Source: Microbacterium terregens
Lineage (GTDB): Bacteria; Actinomycetota; Actinomycetes; Actinomycetales; Microbacteriaceae
Length of the DNA: 64,000 nt
NCBI RefSeq assembly: GCF_039534975.1
Contig: NZ_BAAAWH010000001.1
Coordinates: forward strand, 2,356,001-2,420,000
Reading direction: 5' to 3'
Positions 45,310-53,095 of the stretch are shown piece by piece. Made by a program: the position numbers and the translations under genes. The stretch's first letter is position 1; the number at the start of each line of letters is the position of its first letter. Under the pieces are notes generated by a model. It saw nothing but the letters and a program-made list of their open reading frames with translations. It had not been told where the DNA came from and did not search any database.

Positions 45310-46584
45310 GTGACAGACCGCGCAGCCTCCGTTCTTCTGCGCTTCGGCCCCATGATCTACGGCCCCACGGTGCTGTTCGCGCTCGGCGAGGGCGCCGTCA
45401 TCCCCCTGATCCCCATCATCGCCGCGCGGCTGGGCGCCGATATCGCGCTCGCCGCCCTCGTCGCTTCGGCCCTGGTCGTGGGTCAGCTCTGCGGCAACCT
45501 GCCGGCGGGGTGGGCGGTCGCTCGCATCGGCGAGCGTCTCACCATGGCCATCGCCGGCACGCTCTCGCTCCTCGGGGTGGTGGGCATGGTCTTCGCGCCC
45601 GTCCTGGGCGTCTTCGCGGCATCCGTGTTCCTCATCGGCTTCTGCGCGGCGGGCTTCGGGCTCGCGCGGCACTCGTTCATGACGACCCGCGTGCCGCTCG
45701 CGTTCCGCGCTCGAGCCCTCTCGCTGCTGGGCGGCACCTTCCGGCTCGGCATGTTCCTGGGACCCTTCGTCGCCGCCGGCCTGCTCGCCCTGTTCGGCGA
45801 CGAGCACGCGGCGATCTGGTTCTTCGGCGGATGCCTGGTCGCCACGGTGCTGCTGGTCCTGTTCGGCCCCGATCCTGAGAAGCAGGTGCCGGTGCCATCC
45901 CGCGCCAACTTCGACTCCGGCGCGTCGCTCGCCGAAGACACCGGTGAGGCGGTCACCGGTGCGATCCCGACGTTCGAGCGCGTCGGCGTGTTCCGCACGA
46001 TGTGGCTGTTCCGCCGCGTACTGTCCCGGCTCGGTCTGGCTGCGGCATCCCTCTCCGCCGTCCGCTCGGCACGGCAGGTCGTCCTGCCGCTGTGGGGATT
46101 CTCGATCGGCCTGGACGCCCAGACGATCGCGCTGGTCGTCGGCATCTCGGGCGCGATCGACTTCGCGCTCTTCTACGCGAGCGGTCAGGTGATGGACCGG
46201 TTCGGACGCCTCTGGGCCGCGCTGCCGGCCATGGTGCTGATGGGGCTGGGCTTCCTCGCCCTCGCCGTCACGCACGACCTGGGCTCCTCGGCGATGTGGT
46301 TCGCGATGTTCGCCGCGGTCCTCGGCGTGGGCAACGGGCTCTCCAGCGGCATCCTCCTCACACTCGGGGCGGATGTCGCGCCCAGAGCCGACCCGGCACC
46401 CTTCCTCGGCTCGTGGCGGACTCTGACCGACGCCGGCGGCGCGCTGTCTCCGCTTCTCGTGTCGGGAATCACGGCGGTCTTTTCCCTGTCGGTCGCAACC
46501 GGCGCGGTGGGTGTCATGGCGTTGCTCGGCGCGGTCGCGTTCGTGCGGTGGGTTCCGCGGTTCGTGCCGCGGGTGCGGCAGTGA
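45310..46584 (+). CDS. MFS transporter
   Basis: 424 residues with about 12 hydrophobic helices. Helix 1 contains [24 protein letters not shown], and a loop near 250 ([29 protein letters not shown]) joins the two halves. Resembles set-type MFS exporters of actinobacteria; substrate unknown. GTG at 45310 or 45301 could start translation; I use 45310 because of the TAACGT box 7 bases before it. Confidence 0.85.
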   Translation: MTDRAASVLLRFGPMIYGPTVLFALGEGAVIPLIPIIAARLGADIALAALVASALVVGQLCGNLPAGWAVARIGERLTMAIAGTLSLLGVVGMVFAPVLGVFAASVFLIGFCAAGFGLARHSFMTTRVPLAFRARALSLLGGTFRLGMFLGPFVAAGLLALFGDEHAAIWFFGGCLVATVLLVLFGPDPEKQVPVPSRANFDSGASLAEDTGEAVTGAIPTFERVGVFRTMWLFRRVLSRLGLAAASLSAVRSARQVVLPLWGFSIGLDAQTIALVVGISGAIDFALFYASGQVMDRFGRLWAALPAMVLMGLGFLALAVTHDLGSSAMWFAMFAAVLGVGNGLSSGILLTLGADVAPRADPAPFLGSWRTLTDAGGALSPLLVSGITAVFSLSVATGAVGVMALLGAVAFVRWVPRFVPRVRQ

Positions 46585-46639
46585 CACCACGGCGTCAGCG
46601 CCCGCAGTCCGGGCATCTCCTGCTGACCGTGCGGGCACC

Positions 46640-46645
46640 TATACT
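46640..46645 (+). promoter_or_regulatory. -10 promoter element
   Basis: TATACT, close to the sigma-70 consensus, 32 bases before the ATG at 46678. GGAGGGG follows 6-8 bases before that ATG, so this transcript has a leader. The -35 box is not clear. Confidence 0.5.
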
Positions 46646-46677
46646 CGGGGGTTGACGATCCGGCGGAGGGGAAAGCC

Positions 46678-47067
46678 ATGCTGTTCGTGTTTCTCGCTCT
46701 GTACGTCGCTCTCGGCGTCGGGTGCATCGTCGTCGGGGTCACACGGCGCAAACGGTCAGCGGTGGTGTGCGGCATCAGCGCCGTGGCGATCGCGGCGGCG
46801 TCGTTGGTCGCGTGGATCCTCTACACCTCTGGCGCCACGCACTGGACGACCTCTGCGCTGCAGGCGCTGCTGTCGCCGATGCCCGAGTCGCTGGTCCAGC
46901 CCGGTTCGCTCGAACCCACCGGACGAGGCATCGGCGTTCCGGGCTTCGCCATCGCCGCGTTCGAGCTGGTCGTCTCCATCGTGATCTGGGCGATCCCGGT
47001 TCTGGGGATCGTGGCTGCCACGCGCGCACCGCGGGTCCGCTCGACGCCGCAGAGCGAGATGGTCTAG
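46678..47067 (+). CDS. hypothetical membrane protein
   Basis: 129 residues with three predicted transmembrane helices (about 2-20, 28-48, 90-115) and a short outside loop with TSGATHWTTSALQ. Strong ribosome site (GGAGGGG) and promoter, so it is a real gene. No recognised domain. Its last 4 bases overlap the end of the convergent pilus gene. Confidence 0.7.
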   Translation: MLFVFLALYVALGVGCIVVGVTRRKRSAVVCGISAVAIAAASLVAWILYTSGATHWTTSALQALLSPMPESLVQPGSLEPTGRGIGVPGFAIAAFELVVSIVIWAIPVLGIVAATRAPRVRSTPQSEMV

Positions 47068-47516
47068 CGCAACGCCGTTCGGCTGGTCGCCGTCGCCTCC
47101 AGCGCGACGCCGTCGGGCACGAACAGGGTGATCACCGGCGGCCGCCAGGTTCCGGCGACCGTCACCCGCGCCGACACGCCGTCGGGAGTCCCTGCGTCCA
47201 CCACCACGACGTCGCCGCCCAACTCGCCGACGACAGCCTCCGCCTGCTCGCGGACACCGTCAGCCGTCAACTCCGCTTTCGGCTCGTCTCCCTCGACCAG
47301 GAACGTGAAGCCGTCCGCGCCGGCGAGGGCTGCGGCATCGGCGAGCGCATCGAGCCGCTTCTGTGCGAGGTACAGGCTCGTCGCGTCCACGCAGATGAGG
47401 ACGACCACGATCGCCAGGACGGCGTAGCCGAGGGTCAGGATCAGGATGCTTCCCTCATCATCGGCGACCCGGGTCCGCAGCATCCGCACCGTCGGGGACT
47501 GCCGCCGCGCTCTCAT
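47064..47516 (-). CDS. TadG-like pilus-associated protein (Rv3654c type)
   Basis: 150 residues. Basic N-terminus, then DEGSILILTLGYAVLAIVVVLICVDATSLYLAQKRLDALADAAALAGADGF, the TadG/TadE-like transmembrane segment with the typical RLDALADAAALA helix. The C-terminal part is outside. In actinobacterial Tad loci this last small gene resembles Rv3654c-type proteins. It overlaps the TadE-like gene by 4 bases and is co-transcribed with it. Confidence 0.8.
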   Translation of the reverse strand: MRARRQSPTVRMLRTRVADDEGSILILTLGYAVLAIVVVLICVDATSLYLAQKRLDALADAAALAGADGFTFLVEGDEPKAELTADGVREQAEAVVGELGGDVVVVDAGTPDGVSARVTVAGTWRPPVITLFVPDGVALEATATSRTALR

Positions 47517-48028
47517 TCCGCCTCCCAGAAACGCGACACCTTCTGCACGGCGGATGCCTGAACCGGAATCGCCGCCAGTCGATCCAAGCCGAGCACGGGT
47601 GGCACCAGCGGCAGCGCGACGCTGGTGGTGAGGCTCACCACCAGCGTCGCGCCGGCTTGCGGGCACGCCGCGCCGGCCGGCCGGCACTCGATCGAAATGC
47701 GCACCGAGTCAGGATCCAGCGCGTATTCGTCGACCACGGACCGCAGGATCCGGTCCGCGCTCACGCGCGCATCATCCGCGTCCTCGGCGGTCGAGAGGGC
47801 GCGTGCGATGTGGCGGGCACCCGCCTCTGCGCCGAGGGACTGTCCTTGGATCAGGCCGAGCGAGACGATCAGGTACACGAGCGGCACGAGGAGCAGCATC
47901 CCGATCATGATGAATTCCAGCGCCGCCGACCCCCGGTCGTCGTCGCACGGCTCGACGGCCGCACCGCCCGTGCACGTCCCGCTGGGCGCGAAGCCCCGGG
48001 TGTCAGTCGAAGGACTCCGTCGGTGCAT
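47513..48028 (-). CDS. TadE-like pseudopilin
   Basis: 171 residues. A class III pilin-like segment DDRGSAALEFIMIGMLLLVPLVYLIVSLGLIQGQ at about 30-63 is followed by an outside domain with a cysteine pair (ECRPAGAACPQAG). TadE proteins are minor pseudopilins processed by a TadV peptidase; none is seen in the window. The 25-base overlap with the gene before it suggests coupled translation, though a later start is possible. Confidence 0.82.
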   Translation of the reverse strand: MHRRSPSTDTRGFAPSGTCTGGAAVEPCDDDRGSAALEFIMIGMLLLVPLVYLIVSLGLIQGQSLGAEAGARHIARALSTAEDADDARVSADRILRSVVDEYALDPDSVRISIECRPAGAACPQAGATLVVSLTTSVALPLVPPVLGLDRLAAIPVQASAVQKVSRFWEAE

Positions 48029-48428
48029 GCGCGCTCACCTCCATCATGCGGGGAAGGCCGAGCAGCCCGACGAGGGGCAGCGTCGTCCGGACGCTGATCC
48101 GCACCGCCGCTTGTCCGAGTTCGCTGGTCTCGCGCACCGCGATGTCTGCGGCGTAGTCGCTGCCGACCGTGCGGCTCACGATCTGCCGGGTCCGCTCGAT
48201 GCCCTCCTCCAGCGAGGTGTCGGCCAGAGCCGCGTGATACGCGCCCTCGACCGCGGCGTCGTGCACGACGTTGCGGACGTACACGGCGAGCCCGAACTGC
48301 ATCACCGCGAGCGTGAGCAGCGTCAGCAACGTGCCGACGAGGACGAACTCGACGGGGCTCGACCCGTGCTCGCCCGCCACCGCGGCGGCGAACCGGCGAC
48401 GGATGCCGCCGCCCCCGACTGCAGGCAC
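48003..48428 (-). CDS. TadE-like pseudopilin
   Basis: 141 residues from a GTG. The segment GEHGSSPVEFVLVGTLLTLLTLAVMQFGLAVYVRN (about 19-53) has the conserved Glu-Phe of pilin processing sites. The remaining part has HDAAVEGAYHAALAD and an amphipathic C-terminus. It follows the Flp-like gene by 3 bases. With its neighbours it forms the pilin part of the Tad locus. Confidence 0.83.
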   Translation of the reverse strand: MPAVGGGGIRRRFAAAVAGEHGSSPVEFVLVGTLLTLLTLAVMQFGLAVYVRNVVHDAAVEGAYHAALADTSLEEGIERTRQIVSRTVGSDYAADIAVRETSELGQAAVRISVRTTLPLVGLLGLPRMMEVSAHAPTESFD

Positions 48429-48431
48429 GGG

Positions 48432-48635
48432 CTAGAGGCCCGATACCCGCTCGATCGCCTGCTGGAACAGGTCGGCGAGCGCAGGACCGGCGAGAGCCCA
48501 GATCACGACGACCAGCCCGGCGGTCATGAGCGTGATGAGCACCCAGCCGGGGACATCCCCGGTCTCGTCGTCGTGCGCGTCCTGTGTCACAGCGCGCAGC
48601 CGATGCACGGCGCGTGCGAGAGCGGTGCGAAGCAT
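48432..48635 (-). CDS. Flp-like pilin subunit (DUF4244 type)
   Basis: 67 residues: a basic head, then DDETGDVPGWVLITLMTAGLVVVIWALAGPALADLFQQAIERVSGL. The single hydrophobic helix after an acidic-Gly site is the layout of Flp/DUF4244 pilins found in actinobacterial Tad loci. This should be the main pilus subunit. GGAGAAC lies before the ATG. It follows the 3' end of the split tadC gene by 18 bases. Confidence 0.8.
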   Translation of the reverse strand: MLRTALARAVHRLRAVTQDAHDDETGDVPGWVLITLMTAGLVVVIWALAGPALADLFQQAIERVSGL

Positions 48636-48653
48636 GGTGTTCTCCTTCCGGCG

Positions 48654-48739
48654 TCAGCCGATTCCGAGTCGAAGCATGAAGATCCCCGGAAAAACTGCGA
48701 ACAGCACGCTCAGGGGAAGGATGAGGAAGACGAGCGGGA
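48654..48739 (-). pseudogene. tadC: tadC 3' fragment, cut off by the mobile element
   Basis: The minus strand from the core reads LVFLILPLSVLFAVFPGI followed by FMLRLGIG and TGA at 48654. This is the last transmembrane segment of a TadC/GspF protein. There is no start codon before it other than an ATG near 48747 that lies in element sequence (that reading gives MLVP then the same residues). Joined to the fragment at 57567-58413 through the core TCCCGC it restores an in-frame protein of about 310 residues. In its present state the last 26 codons are separated from the gene. Confidence 0.9.
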
Positions 48740-48753
48740 CCAGCATTGGATAG
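48734..48753. other. left attachment site (attL)
   Basis: Core GCGGGA (48734-48739), then element arm ending ATTGGATAG (48745-48753). To the left is tadC coding sequence. The integrase -10 box follows immediately (48754-48759). Confidence 0.85.
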
Positions 48754-48759
48754 TAATCT
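48754..48759 (+). promoter_or_regulatory. -10 box of the integrase promoter, next to attL
   Basis: TAATCT, 6 bases, then the ATG at 48766, again leaderless in form. The -35 position (about 48731-48736) falls across the att core and host tadC sequence, so promoter strength may differ between the integrated and circular states. Confidence 0.5.
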
Positions 48760-48765
48760 TTATTC

Positions 48766-50250
48766 ATGAGCACAACACCCCCCGCCGGAGTCCCTCACCA
48801 CGGCCGCCACGCTCTGGGGACGGACGACCGCCTCATGCACGGCGTCATTTACGCGCGGATCAGCGACGACCCGACCGGCAAGGCGGCGGGTGTCGAACGC
48901 CAGACCGAGGAGTGCCGAACACTCGCTGAATCGCGCGGCGTCACCGTTGTCGAGGAACTGATCGACAACGACCTGAGCGCGACCAGCGGCAAGCGCCGCC
49001 CCAGCTTCGAGCGCGTCCTGGAACTGATCCGCTCCGACCTCATCGACACTGTCGTCATCTGGCACACAGACCGCCTGTACCGGCTCCCCCGCGACCTGGA
49101 GCCCCTCATCGAGCTGGCCGACACTCGCCCGCTGCGGTTCCTCACCGTCACAGCATCAGAGATCGACCTCAACACGTCATCCGGCCGCATGGTCGCGCGC
49201 ATTCTCGCCGCTGCCTCCGCTGCCGAGGTCGAGCACAAGGTGGAGCGGCAACGGTCCGCGTCCGACCAGCGGGCATCCCGCGGCACACCCACCGCCCGCC
49301 CCGGCTACGGCTACCGGCGCGTCGACGGTCGGGACGTCATCCACGAACCCGAGGGGGCGGTGATCCGCGAAGCAGCCCGCCGAGTCCTCGACGCCGAGTC
49401 CCTGCGTGCGATTGCCGCGGACTTCAACGCGCGCGCTATCCCCTCCCCCGCGGGGGCACCCTGGCAGGGCGTCACGCTTCGACAGCTCATCCGCCGCCCT
49501 TCACTTGCGGGGCTGCGCGTCCACCGCGGGCACGTCGTCGGAGAGTTTGACTTCGAGCTGCACCCGGCGATCCTCGACCGCAGCACCTACGACCGGCTGA
49601 CCGCCCTGTTCGACGACCCCACCCGCTCAGCCAGCAGTCGCGTCGGCCACCCTCCCAAGCACCTCCTGTCCGGAATCGCCTGGTGCGGACGGTGCGGCGC
49701 GACGCTCGGCGGGCGAATGGTCCGCCTTGCCCCGTGGACGCCGAAACCCGGGCAGAAGTCCAAGCCCGTAAAGGCCGCGTACGCTTGCGGCACCTGCCAC
49801 AAGGTGCGCCGCCTGCAGGCCCCCGTCGATGAGCTGGTAACGGAGTGGCTGCTGCAGCGACTGGAGCGCGACGATACCGCGGACCTGCTCACCACCGGCG
49901 ACCCCGAGGCGGTCCGGCAGGCCCGCGAAGCAGTAGATGCGGTCACGGCGCGTCTCGCGTCCGCTGCCGACCTGTTCGCCGCGGGCAGCATCGACGGCAA
50001 CCAGCTCGCAAGGATTACTGCCGCGGGTCGCGCCGAACGCGAGAAGCTCGAAACACGGCTCACAGCTGCCCTCCCGACGGTGCTCCCAAGCGGTGCGGTC
50101 GGGTCAGGGGCGCGGGCGGCGTGGGCAGACTTTGACATCCACCGTCGTCGCCTGATCATCTCGACGCTCATGCGGGTGACGATCTTGCCGACCGGACCGG
50201 GTCGCAGCTTCGATCCCGACTTGATCCGAGTGGACTGGCTGACTGCCTGA
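48766..50250 (+). CDS. int: large serine recombinase (integrase)
   Basis: 494 residues. Catalytic domain at about 25-170: the serine is in HGVIYARISDDPTGKA, with GVERQTEECR, DNDLSATSGKRRPSFERVL and HTDRLYRLPRDLEPLI. The recombinase domain follows (PGYGYRRVDGR ... IRRPSLAGLRVHRG), then a zinc ribbon (CGRCGATLGG and CGTCHKVR) and a coiled-coil-containing C-terminus. It should recombine attP with the tadC attB without host factors; excision needs a directionality factor. ATG chosen at 48766; an ATG at 48835 is also possible. Confidence 0.96.
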   Translation: MSTTPPAGVPHHGRHALGTDDRLMHGVIYARISDDPTGKAAGVERQTEECRTLAESRGVTVVEELIDNDLSATSGKRRPSFERVLELIRSDLIDTVVIWHTDRLYRLPRDLEPLIELADTRPLRFLTVTASEIDLNTSSGRMVARILAAASAAEVEHKVERQRSASDQRASRGTPTARPGYGYRRVDGRDVIHEPEGAVIREAARRVLDAESLRAIAADFNARAIPSPAGAPWQGVTLRQLIRRPSLAGLRVHRGHVVGEFDFELHPAILDRSTYDRLTALFDDPTRSASSRVGHPPKHLLSGIAWCGRCGATLGGRMVRLAPWTPKPGQKSKPVKAAYACGTCHKVRRLQAPVDELVTEWLLQRLERDDTADLLTTGDPEAVRQAREAVDAVTARLASAADLFAAGSIDGNQLARITAAGRAEREKLETRLTAALPTVLPSGAVGSGARAAWADFDIHRRRLIISTLMRVTILPTGPGRSFDPDLIRVDWLTA

Positions 50251-50371
50251 ACAGCATGGCGGCGATCTGAACCCGCCGCGACGGGCCCTGACTGTTCGTA
50301 CGGAGTTGCGAATAATGTGAGAAATGTGACACACTAAGTGTCGTAAAGTAGTGATAGTTATACCCAAGTAG
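50251..50371. promoter_or_regulatory. AT-rich region with a small inverted repeat
   Basis: GACAC (50328-50332) and GTGTC (50338-50342) form an inverted repeat with spacer ACTAA inside unusually AT-rich DNA (50295-50370). It could be an operator or a promoter for the RNA that follows; TATACC at about 50360 is a possible -10 box. No gene is visible. Confidence 0.4.
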
Positions 50372-50400
50372 AAGCCCTGGTCCACGGACCGGGGCTTTTT
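50372..50400 (+). terminator. Rho-independent terminator after the integrase
   Basis: AAGCCCTGGTCC pairs with GGACCGGGGCTT (one G-U pair) and is followed by a T tract (50396-50400). Confidence 0.85.
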
Positions 50401-50402
50401 GC

Positions 50403-50524
50403 TTGCCCACAACTGAACATGAACCAAGCCCCGTGACGGGGCGACACCCACCTTCCGGAGTCTCCCTGTCACCACGGGGGGACTCTGCCCAACCAGGGGC
50501 GCAGCTCACAGCTGCGCCCCTTTT
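50403..50524 (+). ncRNA. candidate structured RNA or leader with three hairpins
   Basis: Three hairpins follow one another: GCCCCG/CGGGGC at 50428-50442, a 9-bp stem GAGTCTCCC/GGGGGACTC at 50458-50484, and a perfect 11-bp stem GGGGCGCAGCT/AGCTGCGCCCC at 50496-50520 followed by TTTT. The last is a good terminator only 19 bases before the HTH gene start. This could be a small RNA, or a leader in which termination controls the HTH operon. No homologue known to me. Confidence 0.45.
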
Positions 50525-50542
50525 GCGTTAAGGAGCCAACGC

Positions 50543-50788
50543 ATGGAAGCATCCGCAGAGCCCCAGTGGGGATCGGTGGCAGAGGCCGCGCGCCATCTCG
50601 AAGTCAACCCCGCCACCGTGCGCCGCATGATCGACCGTGGCGACGTCTACGCCGAGCGCGTAGGCCCGCGCCTGATCCGCGTCGACCTCGCGAGCGTCAA
50701 GCGGCAGCCGCTCGGGCCCGCCGCACCGCGCACGATCAAGCGTTCCGAGTCCATTGACGAGCGCATTGTCGCAGGAGTGGACGAGTGA
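50543..50788 (+). CDS. helix-turn-helix protein, excisionase/MerR-like
   Basis: 81 residues. The winged helix segment is SVAEAARHLEVNPATVRRMIDRGDVYAERVGPRLIRVDLASV, as in excisionases and small phage regulators that read DNA helices. The C-terminus is basic and short. It may act as the recombination directionality factor for the integrase or as a regulator of the element. TAAGGAG lies 7 bases before the ATG, directly after the terminator hairpin. The next ORF overlaps its stop. Confidence 0.75.
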   Translation: MEASAEPQWGSVAEAARHLEVNPATVRRMIDRGDVYAERVGPRLIRVDLASVKRQPLGPAAPRTIKRSESIDERIVAGVDE

Positions 50789-50913
50789 GCGCCATCAGCC
50801 GCGAGACGATCGCCGAGCACGTCGCTCGCCGCATGGTCGAGAACCCGCCGCCGCCGCTCACGCCCGAGCAGAAGGCGAAGCTGCGGACGCTCCTTCGCGG
50901 AGGTGCCTCGTGA
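50785..50913 (+). CDS. small element protein, possible excision accessory
   Basis: 42 residues from a GTG that overlaps the HTH stop (GTGA): SAISRETIAEHVARRMVENP, then PPPLTPEQKAKLRTLLRGG. Two helices joined by a proline run. The tail pattern PPLTxEQxxxLxxLLR recurs in small proteins of actinobacterial phages and, from memory, in the phiRv1 excisionase. The overlaps on both sides and the pattern make it a real gene. Function unproven. Confidence 0.6.
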   Translation: MSAISRETIAEHVARRMVENPPPPLTPEQKAKLRTLLRGGAS

Positions 50914-51245
50914 ATGCCGAACGCCGCCCCAGAGGAGCGGCGCACGGGACTGCTGGGCGGCGGTCCTCCACGAGCGTATTCCAGCCCGTAGACATCCCCG
51001 GGTGCATCCGCGTAGATGTGTCCCGCCCGCAGCGCGGTGACAGCTTCGAGCTGGGCGAGGTCGGCCGACGCATCTATCGCGCCTGCGTCGGTATGCCGCC
51101 CGACGTCACACTCCAGCTGATCGTCGGACCCGAGACACCGCTCTACGACCCGCGCATCCCTCACGGCGTGAGGGTGCAGATCGTCGCCTCCGACGCTCAG
51201 ACTCTCATCCGCTGGCGCTCTGCAGCAGCGGAGGGCCGCGCATGA
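50910..51245 (+). CDS. hypothetical element protein
   Basis: 111 residues from a GTG overlapping the previous stop (GTGA). Basic N-terminus (NAERRPRGAAHGTAGRRSS), then a compact mixed region (VDIPGCIRVDVSRPQRGDSFELGEVGRRIYRAC and MPPDVTLQLIVGPETPLYDPRIPHGVRVQIV). Its stop overlaps the ATPase start (ATGA), so it is co-translated with the replication protein. No known domain recognised. Confidence 0.6.
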   Translation: MNAERRPRGAAHGTAGRRSSTSVFQPVDIPGCIRVDVSRPQRGDSFELGEVGRRIYRACVGMPPDVTLQLIVGPETPLYDPRIPHGVRVQIVASDAQTLIRWRSAAAEGRA

Positions 51246-52336
51246 CCTGGGAACCGATCGACCTGTCCGGAATCACGGACGAGGTAGCGGCCGGGATCGA
51301 CGGTCGCCCGGAGCCCGCACTGCTCACCCGCGAGGACGGGGCCGGACTGCTCTACCCCGGCATGGTCAATGGGCTGCACGGCGAATCCGGGTCCGGCAAG
51401 ACGTGGCTTGCACTGCACGCTTGCGCGCAGGAGATGCGGGCAGGGCACGCGGTCGCGTACATCGACCACGAAGGCGACCCGCGCAGCATCGTCGCACGGC
51501 TCATGGATCTGCAGGTGACCGCAGACCAGATCGTCCGACACTTCCGGTACTCCCAGCCTGAGACACCTTTCTCAGACGGGGCAGGCCTGCTTCTGACGGG
51601 CTTGCAGGACGAGGAGGTCCGATTGGTCGTCATCGACTCCACCGGCGAGGGCCTGGCGCTTGCAGGCGCGAAACCGAACGCAGATGACGAGGTCGCCCGC
51701 TGGTTCCGGGAGGTGCCTCGCCGGATCGCGGATCACGGCCCCAGCGTTCTGCTGCTGGACCACTCGGCGAAGGCCGCGGGCGGAGAGCTGTGGCCGATCG
51801 GGTCACAGCGGAAGCGGGCCGCGGTAAACGGTGCTCAGTACTACATCGAGACGCTGTCGCCGTTCGGGCGGGACCGCCCTGGTGCCGCGAAACTCGTCTG
51901 CGCGAAAGACCGGCACGGGCGGTACATCGTGGGACAGCAGGTCGCTACCCTGCACGTCACGCCGGGCGACCGCCTCCGCATCACGCTTGCTGCCCCGGAG
52001 CCAACCGAGCGTGCCGATCACGGTGGATTCCGTCCCACGATGCTCATGGAGCGAATCAGCAGCCTGCTGGAACGAGAAGGAGCGCTGTCAAGCGCCCGCA
52101 TCGAACAGTCGGTGACTGGGCGGCGGGAAGTCGTGCGTCGTGCGTTGACGCTCCTCGTGGATGAAGGGAACGTGACCCGCTCGCATGGCGCTCGTGGGGC
52201 GCTGGTGCACACGCTGTCCCGACCCTTCACCACCTCGCCCCGAACGCGGGGCGAGGTCATCAACGGCGACCTCGACTGGCCGGTCACGGCCGGGGCGAGG
52301 TCGAACGTCGAGGAACCCCCGAATCACATGGACTAG
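51242..52336 (+). CDS. RepA/RecA-like ATPase, putative replication helicase
   Basis: 364 residues. Walker A is HGESGSGKTWLAL (about residues 44-56), Walker B-like VRLVVIDSTGEGLAL, and DHGPSVLLLDHSAKAA for the sensor region; the fold is the AAA_25/RepA hexameric helicase type. The C-terminal third (RMLMERISSLLEREGALS, RREVVRRALTLLVDEGNVTR) looks like a winged helix for DNA binding. Such proteins start replication of plasmids, phages and satellites. CCTCGCC repeats begin inside its 3' end and continue beyond it, a typical place for an origin. Confidence 0.8.
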   Translation: MTWEPIDLSGITDEVAAGIDGRPEPALLTREDGAGLLYPGMVNGLHGESGSGKTWLALHACAQEMRAGHAVAYIDHEGDPRSIVARLMDLQVTADQIVRHFRYSQPETPFSDGAGLLLTGLQDEEVRLVVIDSTGEGLALAGAKPNADDEVARWFREVPRRIADHGPSVLLLDHSAKAAGGELWPIGSQRKRAAVNGAQYYIETLSPFGRDRPGAAKLVCAKDRHGRYIVGQQVATLHVTPGDRLRITLAAPEPTERADHGGFRPTMLMERISSLLEREGALSSARIEQSVTGRREVVRRALTLLVDEGNVTRSHGARGALVHTLSRPFTTSPRTRGEVINGDLDWPVTAGARSNVEEPPNHMD

Positions 52337-52433
52337 GGCGACCTCGCCCACCTCGCCCCACCTCGCCCAACCTCGCCCCGGGCGACGTCACCACGACCTC
52401 GCCCCTCGCCCCACCCCTTAAGGGGGGGCGAGG
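52233..52433. repeat. CCTCGCC iteron-like repeats, candidate replication origin
   Basis: CCTCGCC occurs in direct orientation at 52233, 52342, 52351, 52361, 52371, 52397 and 52404, and inverted (GGCGAGG) at 52250, 52294 and 52427. Four direct copies are spaced 9-10 bases apart, about one helical turn, and inverted pairs form hairpins (52233-52256 and 52404-52433). The block 52337-52506 has no gene. Iterons next to a RepA-like gene suggest the origin. The repeats could also bind a regulator. Confidence 0.55.
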
Positions 52434-52506
52434 TGGGCGATGTGCCCGCCCCGCAGCCCGCCAAACCAGCATCCGCAACCACCCGTCCGACCCGATAGGA
52501 GACACC

Positions 52507-52851
52507 ATGAACCTTCAGCGCGACCTCCGCCTCACCTACGATCACGCCCACGGCGCGGTCTACCTGAACGTCGAACGCAGACGCCGTCGCGGCCGTAACC
52601 GCGGCCGATACCATGCCCCGCTCGAACGGATCGCTCGCGGCGACCTCCGTGCATTGTGCGACCTGCTCCATGACTACGCCGACCAGCTCGACCGCCACGA
52701 CAGGGAACTTGGCGCAGCAAGCCCCAGGGGTAAGGGGGTTCACGCTTCCACAACCCCCGCGCAGCGCCACCCGCCTCGCAGTGAATCCTCCCTCCCCGGA
52801 GGGGGTACCCCATCACGCGCGCACGCGCGCGAGGCGGTGGCCCGTGGCTGA
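52507..52851 (+). CDS. hypothetical basic protein of the element
   Basis: 114 residues. N-terminal half ordered (LQRDLRLTYDHAHGAVYLNVERRRRRGRNRGRYHAPLERIARGDLRALCDLLHDYADQLDRH), C-terminal half low-complexity and probably disordered (SPRGKGVHASTTPAQRHPPR). AGGAG lies 7 bases before the ATG. No family recognised. Its stop overlaps the next gene's start. Confidence 0.55.
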   Translation: MNLQRDLRLTYDHAHGAVYLNVERRRRRGRNRGRYHAPLERIARGDLRALCDLLHDYADQLDRHDRELGAASPRGKGVHASTTPAQRHPPRSESSLPGGGTPSRAHAREAVARG

Positions 52852-53095
52852 CGTGAAGCAGGTCGCAGGGCGGCTGATCTACGCCGCCGCCGATCAGGAC
52901 ATGGGACAGGTGCTCGACGCGCTGCGCGGGTTCGCCCCCTGCGGGAACGTGGCGCTGATCCTCGCCCTCGCGGACACCGCAGCCGCGGCACTGGAGGAGC
53001 TGCACGGCGAGGACTGGCGAGATGCGCTGAACATGGCGATGCTCGCCGCCAGCGTGGAGGAGGTGGACGGTGGAGCAGCCGAGTTGGGACGATGA
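52844..53095 (+). CDS. hypothetical small helical protein
   Basis: 83 residues from a GTG at 52844 inside the end of the previous gene. Mostly helical and acidic: VKQVAGRLIYAAADQDMGQVLDALRGFAPCGNVALILALADTAAAALEELHGEDWRDALNMAMLAASVEE. The overlap chain with both neighbours marks one operon. No function seen. Confidence 0.55.
   Translation: MADVKQVAGRLIYAAADQDMGQVLDALRGFAPCGNVALILALADTAAAALEELHGEDWRDALNMAMLAASVEEVDGGAAELGR

Noticed and set aside
50104..50509. Minus-strand frames opposite the integrase end and hairpin block
   Set aside because: They run through two terminator stems and show no domain or ribosome site.
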